Source of the DNA: Marinobacter zhanjiangensis
Lineage (GTDB): Bacteria > Pseudomonadota > Gammaproteobacteria > Pseudomonadales > Oleiphilaceae
Direction: 5' to 3'
Length of the DNA stretch: 64,000 bases
Assembly (NCBI RefSeq): GCF_014651935.1
Contig: NZ_BMXV01000008.1
Coordinates: forward strand, 124,001 to 188,000
This document shows positions 57,123-64,000 of the stretch, piece after piece. Position numbers and translations under genes: made by a program. Each line of letters starts with the position of its first letter. The first letter of the stretch is position 1. The notes under the pieces were generated by a model that was given only the letters and a program-made list of their open reading frames with translations, was not told the origin of the DNA and made no database searches.

Positions 57123-57860
57123 ATGCAGCTCACTCTCCAGAGCAACCCGGACCTGTGTTTGAAACTCTCCCGCATCCTCAGCAACCAGAACGGTATCAGC
57201 CGCCAGCAGGCAAACCGGACCATTGCCTGCGGACACGTGCGGGTGGATGGACAGATCTGTACCGACGCCGCCCGGGAGGTCTCACGTTTCCAGAGCGTGG
57301 TGGTGGGCAGGCAGATACTCCAGCCGGGGGAACCGGCACACTACCTGATGTTGCACAAGCCGGCAGGGTACCTCAGCGCCACCCGGGATCCGGTCCATCC
57401 GACGGTCATGGAACTGGTACCACCAGAGCTACGGGGCCACCTTCACATTGCCGGACGACTGGACCGGGCCACAACGGGCCTGTTGATCCTCTCCAACGAC
57501 GGCGGCTGGTCACGACGACTGACAGAGCCCCGGATCAAGATACCGAAAGTTTACCGGGTCACCACAGCTCACCCCATCGGCCAGGATGCGGCGCATCGAT
57601 TTGCCGAGGGCCTGTGGTTCGCCCATGAGCAGCTGACCACCTCACCCGCAACCCTGGAGCCCCTGGCCCCCTGCGAGGCACGGGTGACGATTTTCGAAGG
57701 TCGCTACCATCAGGTGAAACGGATGTTTCATGCTGTCGGCAACCGGGTCACCAGGTTACACCGGGAGCGTATTGGCGGGATTGCCCTGCCGGACGACCTG
57801 CCGCCGGGCGCCTGCCGGAGCCTGACGCCAGCGGAGATCGGGTCTGTGCGGTCCCGTTGA
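57123..57860 (+). CDS. rsuA: 16S rRNA pseudouridine(516) synthase RsuA
   Basis: An S4 RNA-binding domain (about 14-60) is followed by the RsuA-type catalytic domain with D114 in GRLDRATTGLLIL. The blocks NDGGWSRRLTEP, EGRYHQVKRMFHAVGN and LHRERIGGI closely match E. coli RsuA, which modifies U516 of 16S rRNA. The 245 residues compare with 231 in E. coli. Convergent with the MDR gene, leaving only 12 bp between stops. Confidence 0.9.
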   Translation: MQLTLQSNPDLCLKLSRILSNQNGISRQQANRTIACGHVRVDGQICTDAAREVSRFQSVVVGRQILQPGEPAHYLMLHKPAGYLSATRDPVHPTVMELVPPELRGHLHIAGRLDRATTGLLILSNDGGWSRRLTEPRIKIPKVYRVTTAHPIGQDAAHRFAEGLWFAHEQLTTSPATLEPLAPCEARVTIFEGRYHQVKRMFHAVGNRVTRLHRERIGGIALPDDLPPGACRSLTPAEIGSVRSR

Positions 57861-57872
57861 ACAGCAGGGCGG

Positions 57873-58877
57873 TCAGACCTTCAGCACCAGCTTGCCGAAG
57901 TTCTCACCCCGGAACAGCATCATCAGGTGCTCGGGGAACTTCTCGATCCCTTCAACCACGTGCTCACGATGTTTCAGCCTGCCGTCCTTCATCCAGGCGG
58001 CCATGTCTTTCGCTGCCACGTCATACCGGTCGATGTAGTCAAACACCACCATGCCCTCCATGCGGGCGCGGTTGACCAGCAGTGACATATAGTTGCTCGG
58101 GCCCTTGGGGGCTTCGGTGTTGTTGTACTGGGAAATGGCACCGCAGATCACTACCCGGGCATGCATTCTGAGGCGCGTCAGTGCGGCATTGAGAATATCG
58201 CCGCCTACGTTGTCGAAGTAGATATCAACGCCCTTGGGGCAGGCCCGGGAGAGGCCGTCGTGAATACTCTCGGACTTGTAGTCAATGGCGTCATCGAAGC
58301 CAAGCTCGTTAATCAGGTAATCGCATTTTTCCTTGCCGCCGGCAATACCAACCGCCCGGGCGCCCTTGATACGGGCAATCTGACCAACCGTGGAGCCCAC
58401 AGCACCGGCCGCGCCGGACACCAGTACGATGTCGCCTTCCTTGAGTGCACCTACTTCAAGGATGCCGAAATAGGCGGTCATACCGGTCATGCCCAGGGTG
58501 TTGAGGTAGGTGGGCAGCGGCGCGAGATTCGGGTCAACCTTCTGGAAGCCCTTGCCGTCCGACTTGATGTATTCCTGGACACCCAGCATACCGGATACGG
58601 TGTCGCCCACCTGGAAGTCCGGGTGGCTGGACTGGACAACCTCACCCACGCCCAGGGCACGCATGACCTCGCCAGGGTTCACCGGGTCAATGTAGGACTT
58701 GCCTTCCCTCATCCAGCCACGCATGGCCGGGTCCAGGGACAGGTAGCTGGATTTCACCACGATCTCACCACTGCCCGCCTCGGGAACGGGTTCCCGGGTA
58801 ATCTCGAAATCGTCGTGAGCCGGTTCTCCCACCGGGCGCTTCGCCAGGCGGACCTGAGTATTGGTATCGCTGCTCAT
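57873..58877 (-). CDS. NADP-dependent medium-chain oxidoreductase (zinc-independent)
   Basis: MDR-family reductase of the leukotriene-B4 dehydrogenase/CurA type that reduces alkenals and enones. YLSLDPAMRGWMREGKSY is typical of this subgroup, and VSGAAGAVGSTVGQIARIKGARAVGIAGG is the NADPH site. No zinc ligands. Length 334 residues. The SDR-like gene lies 75 bp upstream on the same strand and may be co-transcribed. Confidence 0.92.
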   Translation of the reverse strand: MSSDTNTQVRLAKRPVGEPAHDDFEITREPVPEAGSGEIVVKSSYLSLDPAMRGWMREGKSYIDPVNPGEVMRALGVGEVVQSSHPDFQVGDTVSGMLGVQEYIKSDGKGFQKVDPNLAPLPTYLNTLGMTGMTAYFGILEVGALKEGDIVLVSGAAGAVGSTVGQIARIKGARAVGIAGGKEKCDYLINELGFDDAIDYKSESIHDGLSRACPKGVDIYFDNVGGDILNAALTRLRMHARVVICGAISQYNNTEAPKGPSNYMSLLVNRARMEGMVVFDYIDRYDVAAKDMAAWMKDGRLKHREHVVEGIEKFPEHLMMLFRGENFGKLVLKV

Positions 58878-58952
58878 GGGTTGTGCTCCTTGTCGTTGAT
58901 GGCCTGAACAAGCTGATGATCAGGACGTCGTGTCTTGTTAAAGGAACAAGCC

Positions 58953-59591
58953 TCAGAGGCTTGCGAGTGATTCCGCTATGTCGTCATCCCCGGACAGGAG
59001 ATCGAACGTCTGATTTACGGTGTTGTCCGCATCCAGCGTGGCAAGCAGCACCGAAGCAACATCTTCACGGGGTATCGAGCCGGTCCGGTCAAGCCTTGTG
59101 CTGATCTCGACACGCCCGGTGCCCGGATCGTTGGTCAGCGGTCCGGGACGAACCAGAGTGAAATCCAGACCGCTTGCGCGCAGATGTTCATCGGCCTTCT
59201 GCTTGGCCCGCAGGTAGTGATGAATCTTTTCCGGGGCCTTTTCCGGCGCATCAGCCCGCATGCTGCTGACCAGGAGGAAGCGCTTGACCCCGGCGGCTTT
59301 GGCGGCATCGATCAGGCGGATGGCCCCGTTCTGGTCCACATCAACGGTTTTCTCCGGGCCAGTGTGGGGGCCGGAACCGGCGGTGAATACCACCGCGTCG
59401 CAGTCCCGTAGGGCATGACTGCAATCTTCTTCCAGGTCCGCCACCACGGTTTCCGCAGCGCCAAGCTGCTCCAGCGCCTGTGCCTGATCCGGTTTGCGGA
59501 CCATCGCCCGGGCGGTGTGCTGGCTGTCAGCCATTTGCCTGACAAGGTGCTGGCCGATCTTGCCATTGGCACCGGCAATAAGAACACGCAT
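58953..59591 (-). CDS. NAD(P)-binding atypical SDR (NmrA/YtfG-like)
   Basis: Atypical short-chain dehydrogenase. The nucleotide site is GANGKIGQHLVRQM (7-20), ARAMVRKPDQ marks NADP preference, and LVSSMRA, FTLVRPGPLTNDPGTG are the remaining blocks. No YxxxK is found at the usual place; HYLRAKQKADEHLRAS contains YLRAK, which may supply it. Length 212 residues. Possibly an NADP-dependent reductase or redox sensor. Confidence 0.85.
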   Translation of the reverse strand: MRVLIAGANGKIGQHLVRQMADSQHTARAMVRKPDQAQALEQLGAAETVVADLEEDCSHALRDCDAVVFTAGSGPHTGPEKTVDVDQNGAIRLIDAAKAAGVKRFLLVSSMRADAPEKAPEKIHHYLRAKQKADEHLRASGLDFTLVRPGPLTNDPGTGRVEISTRLDRTGSIPREDVASVLLATLDADNTVNQTFDLLSGDDDIAESLASL

Positions 59592-59904
59592 GGGTCACCT
59601 CCTGATGATCGTTTTCGGGATAACCTTCATTAAATGCGTCCGGACAGCGGCTGTTTCAAGCCGCGCTTTCGCATCAGGCCGGCCCCCTCTGCCTGACTCG
59701 TGCTCACCGCTCTTTGATCCGGCCCGCTGGCAACTCTAGGGCCTGACCATCAGCTAACTCATCACTTGAAATGATGTGCCGAATACCGCTAAACAATTTT
59801 TCCGTGCAGCGTAACTCCTCGATACTACGTCCATCGAGATCAGCGAAGCATCTCAAGCGCTGATACCCGAAGAATCCAGACCATGCTTTACGAGGAGTTC
59901 AATT
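59592..59904. other. Non-coding gap upstream of the small exported protein
   Basis: 313 bp between divergent genes. It carries the ribosome site GAGGAG for the 59905 gene. I saw a TTGAAA (59766) but no good -10 at the right distance, and no convincing hairpin or ORF. Confidence 0.5.
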
Positions 59905-60111
59905 ATGTTCGGTATTAATGCAAACCTGAAAAAAACCGCTGCCATCGCCACCATCGCCGTTGTCGGTGTGCTCGGCGCCGCTAACGCCAGCGCACAGCAA
60001 AAGTGGATGGAAGAAGTCATGGAGCAGCAGTCTCAGGCAGAGCAGCAAACCAGCACCACAGCAACGGCTGACAACAAGGCCGAAGAAAAGGCTGACAGCA
60101 ACGCATCGTGA
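59905..60111 (+). CDS. Small exported Gln/Ala-rich protein of unknown function
   Basis: 68 residues with a clear Sec signal peptide (1-30, ending ASA) and a 38-residue mature part rich in Gln, Glu, Ala, Thr and Lys and free of Cys (QQKWMEEVMEQQSQ...). Disordered or helical; no family recognised. The start has a strong GAGGAG site 8 nt upstream. A hairpin follows the stop, so it is probably a single-gene transcript. Confidence 0.75.
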   Translation: MFGINANLKKTAAIATIAVVGVLGAANASAQQKWMEEVMEQQSQAEQQTSTTATADNKAEEKADSNAS

Positions 60112-60119
60112 ATTGCTGC

Positions 60120-60151
60120 CAGGGCCCTGACCGAACACGGCCGGGGCCCTG
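60120..60151 (+). terminator. Hairpin after the small exported protein gene
   Basis: CAGGGCCC (60120-60127) pairs with GGGCCCTG (60144-60151) around a 16-nt loop, 9 nt after the stop. No T-run follows. Confidence 0.5.
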
Positions 60152-60225
60152 CATCTCACCTCACCCCGGTGCCCCTCGACCGCCCTCATACCCATCAATG
60201 ACTTCAAAAGACGTTCGATCTTAAC

Positions 60226-60243
60226 GGACTATCCCGATAGTCC
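60226..60243. terminator. Short perfect hairpin between convergent genes
   Basis: GGACTAT, CCCG loop, ATAGTCC. It lies beyond the stops of both the 59905 and 60315 genes; no T-run on either strand. Confidence 0.35.
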
Positions 60244-60314
60244 CTGAATGGCACGACCCGGTGTCACGATTACAGAGATAGCTTCCTGTGTCTTTCTGGC
60301 ACCTTATCGATGAC

Positions 60315-60605
60315 CTATAACGGCACCCGCATGGTTTCACTGCCGCTGTCCGGCATACCGATCATCTCGTCGGTACCGGTGGGAGGAATGACTTCGGTTT
60401 TTTCCACACTGAAATCATGGAAGAACTCCCTCGCCGCGGGCGCACCACTGAACATGACAGCCTTGTCGTCACTGTCAGTGAGCACGTAGCCCTGCCCGTC
60501 CAGATAGAAGCGCGCCATGTAGTAACGCCCTTCCATGGACACGATCTCCAGTAAGGAAATGGTGTCATGCTTGTGGCTTTTCAGTTCGCCAGTGCTCATG
60601 TGCAT
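60315..60605 (-). CDS. Small conserved protein, DUF6482-like
   Basis: A 96-residue soluble protein with mixed alpha/beta pattern (ISLLEIVSMEGRYYMARFYLDGQGYVL, then SGAPAAREFFHDF). The family name is from memory and uncertain. The start at 60605 has CGGAG upstream; an ATG two codons later is possible. Function unknown; it ends facing the small exported protein gene. Confidence 0.7.
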   Translation of the reverse strand: MHMSTGELKSHKHDTISLLEIVSMEGRYYMARFYLDGQGYVLTDSDDKAVMFSGAPAAREFFHDFSVEKTEVIPPTGTDEMIGMPDSGSETMRVPL

Positions 60606-60798
60606 AGCAGGCTCCGGTTTTCAGGAATTGACACCTACAGGTACGTAGGGTCTGCGTGATCGGCTCAACCCCGGTCAGCCCGGCAACCGCCAGGAGCCCG
60701 GACTGGCGGCCAGATGGCATTCGTGGGAGCGGCCTGCTCTGCCTCTGAACACCTTCCTGATCTTTTTTTGAGCAACCCTCTGGTAATCCGACAAAACA

Positions 60799-60816
60799 CT
60801 GCTATGTTGTTAGCAG
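60799..60816. repeat. Minor inverted repeat next to the operator palindrome
   Basis: CTGCTA (60799-60804), 6-nt spacer, TAGCAG (60811-60816). It abuts the larger palindrome and could be part of the same regulatory site or a promoter element. Confidence 0.35.
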
Positions 60817-60843
60817 ATGTACATAACACCTGTTATGTACATC
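60816..60843. promoter_or_regulatory. 28-bp palindromic operator upstream of the GMC oxidoreductase
   Basis: GATGTACATAACA (60816-60828), CC, TGTTATGTACATC (60831-60843): 13-bp arms with no mismatch. Each arm itself contains the 8-bp palindrome ATGTACAT, and the two copies are 18 bp apart. This is the shape of a site for a dimeric or tetrameric repressor. It lies 73 bp before the GMC start codon. Confidence 0.75.
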
Positions 60844-60915
60844 CGTAATTTCCAATAAATGCGGGCACTGCCAATACCAGACAGGGCCTGCCCGGAAGCG
60901 TTGTCGGAGAAGCAT

Positions 60916-62640
60916 ATGAAGAACAAAAACAACAAGATGTCAGCACATCTTCAGGAAGATTTTGAAGCAGGGCGACTGTCACGCAGAGGATTCATCAAGG
61001 CCGCAGCAGCACTGGGCGTGGTGGCTTCGGTGCCGATGGTACTGGGCGCCAGGCATGCGCGGGCGTCATCAGCCGATAAATATGACTACGTTATTATCGG
61101 TGCCGGCTCGGCCGGCTCTGCCCTGGCCGCCCGGCTGGCCGAGGACACCTCGAAGAACATCCTGGTGCTCGAAGCTGGCCCGCCTGACAGCCACCAGGCG
61201 ATCCACGTACCCGTTGCGTTTCCGCAGCTGTTCAAAACACCGTTTGACTGGGACTACACTTCCGTGCCCCAGAGTGGGCTTGCCGGCAATACCGTTTACA
61301 TCCCCAGAGGCAAGGTCTATGGCGGCTCCAGTTCCATCAACGCCATGATCTACATGCGCGGCCATCCGAACAGTTACAACGCCTGGGCGCAGGATAATCC
61401 CGGCTGGAGCTACGCTGAACTGCTGCCCTACTTCATTCGTGGCGAAGACAACTCCCGCGGCGAAAGCCCTGACCATGGCGTTGGCGGCCCGCTGAGCGTG
61501 ATTGACCAGCGTGACCCGAACCCGCTGTCCAAAGCGATGGTGGCTGCCGCCGGCGAACGGGGCTATCCGCTGAATGAGGATTTCAACGCAGGTAGCCAGG
61601 AGGGCTTTGGTCTTTATCAGGTCACCCAGAAAGGCGGTATGAGAGCCTCCGCGGCGGGTGCCTACCTCCACCCTGCCCTGGAGCGCGGCAATGTCACCAT
61701 TCAGGGTGAAGCGCTGGTGCACAACCTCATCATGGAAAACGGCCAGTGTACCGGCGTCCGCTTCGAGTCCGGCGACGAAATGCATGAGGTTCATGCCGGT
61801 AGCGAGGTTGTCCTGTCCGCCGGGTCCATCGGCTCACCGCAGATCCTGATGCTGTCCGGCATCGGCGCCAGAAGCGACCTGGAAGCCCATGGCATCACAG
61901 TGGTCAACGACCTGCCGGGAGTTGGCCAGAATCTTCAGGACCACGCCATGGTACCCGTGGCCTATGAGTGCACACAGCCGATAACACTGGCCGGTGCGGA
62001 GACCCCGGAACAGGCCGAACTGCTCAAGGAGGGCATGGGACTGCTGACCTCCAATATCGGGGAAGCGGGCGGCTTTCTGAAACTGGACCCGGCTGCCGTT
62101 GCCCCGGAGCTGCAGTTCCACTTTGCCCCGAACTATTTCATTGCCGACGGTGCCGGCAACCCTGCGGGCCACGGCTTTACGCTGATGCCCGGCATTGTGG
62201 GCACCAAGAGTGTTGGCTCGATCAGGCTGACGTCATCGGATCCCCACGCCAAGCCCGCCATTGATCCCGCGATCCTGAAGGATGATCACGACCTGGAGGT
62301 TATGGTCGAGGGGCTCAAGATCGCCCGCAATGTTCTCAACGCGCCGGCGTTCGATGAGTACCGGGGCGCTGAATATATGCCGGGCGAGTCCGTCCACACG
62401 GATGACGACATCCGCGACTATATTCGTAATAACACCCAGACCATCTACCACCCGGTGGGTACCTGCAAAATGGGGTCTGACCAACGGTCAGTCGTGGATT
62501 CGCAGCTTCGGGTGCATGGCGTCAAGGGTTTGCGGGTGGCGGACGCATCCGTCATGCCGCGCATCATCAATGGCAACACCAACGCTGTCTGCATGGTGAT
62601 TGGCGAAAAGTGCGCCGACCTGATCAGGGAAGACGCCTGA
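60916..62640 (+). CDS. Tat-exported GMC-family FAD oxidoreductase
   Basis: Glucose-methanol-choline oxidoreductase that oxidises alcohols with FAD. A twin-arginine signal (SRRGFIK at 22-28, hydrophobic stretch, cleavage after ARA near 50) exports the folded enzyme. [16 protein letters not shown] (62-77) is the FAD site, [19 protein letters not shown] follows, and the catalytic His is in [11 protein letters not shown], with [19 protein letters not shown] at the C-terminus. The ATG at 60916 with GGAGA upstream gives 574 residues; longer in-frame starts lack support. Substrate unknown; an aldehyde dehydrogenase follows after 60 bp, so an alcohol-to-acid route is likely. Confidence 0.9.
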   Translation: MKNKNNKMSAHLQEDFEAGRLSRRGFIKAAAALGVVASVPMVLGARHARASSADKYDYVIIGAGSAGSALAARLAEDTSKNILVLEAGPPDSHQAIHVPVAFPQLFKTPFDWDYTSVPQSGLAGNTVYIPRGKVYGGSSSINAMIYMRGHPNSYNAWAQDNPGWSYAELLPYFIRGEDNSRGESPDHGVGGPLSVIDQRDPNPLSKAMVAAAGERGYPLNEDFNAGSQEGFGLYQVTQKGGMRASAAGAYLHPALERGNVTIQGEALVHNLIMENGQCTGVRFESGDEMHEVHAGSEVVLSAGSIGSPQILMLSGIGARSDLEAHGITVVNDLPGVGQNLQDHAMVPVAYECTQPITLAGAETPEQAELLKEGMGLLTSNIGEAGGFLKLDPAAVAPELQFHFAPNYFIADGAGNPAGHGFTLMPGIVGTKSVGSIRLTSSDPHAKPAIDPAILKDDHDLEVMVEGLKIARNVLNAPAFDEYRGAEYMPGESVHTDDDIRDYIRNNTQTIYHPVGTCKMGSDQRSVVDSQLRVHGVKGLRVADASVMPRIINGNTNAVCMVIGEKCADLIREDA

Positions 62641-62700
62641 ACAGCGCCTTGCGCAATGCTCGCCACCCCGCATTCACCAAAGATCAGCTAAGGAACAACC

Positions 62701-64000
62701 ATGACCGCGACACAATCACAACCAAAGCCGGATTCGGCCTTTGAATCCCTGGACCAGGCCGTTGCCGACCTGAAAACCAACGCCCTCAAGTGGGCCCGGA
62801 CCTCCGCACAGGAACGCATCGCCCTGCTTTCCCAGGTCCGCGACCGCCTGATAAAGGTCGCCCCCGCCTGGGCGGAAGAAGCAGCCCGGCAGAAACAGAT
62901 ACCGGCCGGCTCGCCACTGGCCGGGGAGGAGTGGATATCGGGACCCTACGCCGTTATGGGTGCCTGCAACCAGTTGATTCATACCCTTTCATCAATGGAC
63001 GGCAAGGCCTTCCTGGAAGACATCCCGTTGCGGGAGTCGGTGACCGGTCAGGTAATCGCCGGTATCGTCCCACATTCGATCTGGGACCGACTGCTGCTCT
63101 CCGGTGTGCGCGCCGATGTCTGGATGCAGAAAGAGGTCACCAAAGACAATCTCGCGACCCACACCGCAAGCGCCTATGACATCCCCCTGTCTGAGCGGGA
63201 AGGCAAGGTTGCGCTGATTCTCGGCGCCGGCAATATCGCCGCCATCCCGCCCCTGGATTGCTTCCAGAAGCTGTTTTCCGAGCACCAGGTGGCCATTCTG
63301 AAAATGAACCCGGTGAACGAGTATCTCGATGTCTACCTGAAGGATGCCTTCAAACCGCTGATCGACGCGGGCGCCCTGCGGATTGTCCGGGGTGGCCTGG
63401 AGGTCGGCAAGTATCTGACCAATCACCCGGATATCGACGAGCTGCACATTACCGGCGCCGGCGCCTCCCACGACGCCATTGTCTGGGGCGGTGGCGAGGA
63501 GACCGCAAAGAACAAGGCCGCCGGCACACCGGTCAACAACCGCAGGATCACCTCCGAACTGGGTGCGGTCTGCCCCACTATTGTGGTTCCGGGCCCCTGG
63601 AGCGATGCCGACATTGCCTTCCAGGCCGAGCACATCGCCACCCAGAAGCTGCACAATTCCGGCTTCAACTGCGTGGCCTGTCAGATGCTCGTGCTTCCCG
63701 AGAACTGGGCGCTGTCGGACAAGCTGATGACCAGCGTTCAGGAAACCATGGCCAGGGTGCCGTCCCGTCCGCTGTATTACCCGGGGGCCACCGACCGCAT
63801 GACCGGGTTCTCGCAACAGGGCGATAACATCCTGAAGTTCGAACGCCCGGGTACCGAGGCCTGCCTGGTTGAACCATTATCCGCCGAGTCACCGGAAGGA
63901 GAAACCAGGCCCTGGTTCAGCAACAACGAAGTGTTTGCGCCCGCCATGAGCACATACCGCATTGCGGGAGAGGATCCGGCGGAGTATCTGCGCAGGGCCG
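62701..64000 (+). CDS. Aldehyde dehydrogenase family protein (partial, cut by window end)
   Basis: Open from the ATG at 62701 to the end of the window (433 codons, no stop). ALDH blocks are visible: VALILGAGNIAAIPPLDCFQKL, KMNPVNEYLD, the general base E286 in ELGAVCP and the nucleophile C324 in SGFNCVACQ. The usual FTGS nucleotide motif reads ITGAGASH, so it belongs to a divergent branch. Expected to oxidise the aldehyde made by the upstream GMC enzyme, though that enzyme is exported and this one has no signal peptide, so the two act in different compartments. Confidence 0.88.
   Translation, partial: MTATQSQPKPDSAFESLDQAVADLKTNALKWARTSAQERIALLSQVRDRLIKVAPAWAEEAARQKQIPAGSPLAGEEWISGPYAVMGACNQLIHTLSSMDGKAFLEDIPLRESVTGQVIAGIVPHSIWDRLLLSGVRADVWMQKEVTKDNLATHTASAYDIPLSEREGKVALILGAGNIAAIPPLDCFQKLFSEHQVAILKMNPVNEYLDVYLKDAFKPLIDAGALRIVRGGLEVGKYLTNHPDIDELHITGAGASHDAIVWGGGEETAKNKAAGTPVNNRRITSELGAVCPTIVVPGPWSDADIAFQAEHIATQKLHNSGFNCVACQMLVLPENWALSDKLMTSVQETMARVPSRPLYYPGATDRMTGFSQQGDNILKFERPGTEACLVEPLSAESPEGETRPWFSNNEVFAPAMSTYRIAGEDPAEYLRRA

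Overview
The window is a 64-kb piece of chromosome from a fairly GC-rich gammaproteobacterium. Gene order and protein content (cysH/cysB pair, rnd-ycgL-ycgN, recR-ybaB-dnaX-4.5S RNA, GspA/GspB, PrsK/PrsR, MlaA) best fit Marinobacter or a close marine relative. That assignment is made from memory of families and synteny, not from a database search. Coding density is high. I saw no insertion sequence, prophage, CRISPR array, rRNA or tRNA.

Layout. 1-9 kb: sulfur assimilation (cysH, cysB), an exeA/gspA-gspB-dinG operon, mlaA and a FabH-like ketosynthase. 9-15 kb: hrpA and fadD. 15.0-15.3 kb: a non-coding stretch with a well-formed sigma-54 (-24/-12) promoter, two hairpins and a strong terminator, which I read as an undescribed small RNA of about 80 nt. 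15.3-20.7 kb: a small exported protein, then a VWA/MoxR chaperone-type group ending in a membrane VWA protein with a very acidic tail. 20.7-26.1 kb: conserved RNA/DNA housekeeping genes (ycgN, ycgL, rnd, recR, ybaB, dnaX, 4.5S RNA). 26-33.4 kb: a 2OG-Fe(II) oxygenase, a sugar-phosphate mutarotase, then a co-oriented set of acyltransferase, atypical SDR, and the PrsK/PrsR two-component system, whose regulator carries the sigma-54 contact motif GAFTGA. 33.4-45.9 kb: a lone prpD, a lytic transglycosylase, a pair of translation-factor-like proteins (eIF2B-like and host-attachment/baeRF-like), DUF2855 with a divergent TetR regulator, an App1-type phosphatase, a lipoprotein carboxylesterase, and DUF1206 and YqaA membrane proteins. 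45.9-48 kb: divergent Memo and radical-SAM genes of the AmmeMemoRadiSam group. 48-60.6 kb: an MFS transporter, small envelope proteins, oxidoreductases, a solute-binding protein, a chemoreceptor, rsuA, and a 658-residue protein in which I see a papain-like Gln-Cys-His-Asn pattern. 60.8-64 kb: a Tat-exported GMC oxidoreductase and an aldehyde dehydrogenase (cut by the window end), preceded by a near-perfect 28-bp palindrome.

How the parts may work together. Most of the window is housekeeping and envelope biology: lipid asymmetry (MlaA), cell-wall turnover (GspA, lytic transglycosylase), lipid metabolism (FadD, FabH-like, acyltransferase, App1) and surface signalling (PrsK/PrsR, MCP). The two points I consider most likely to be new are the sigma-54-driven small RNA at 15.2 kb, possibly connected to a sigma-54 activator such as PrsR, and the papain-like protein at 55-57 kb.
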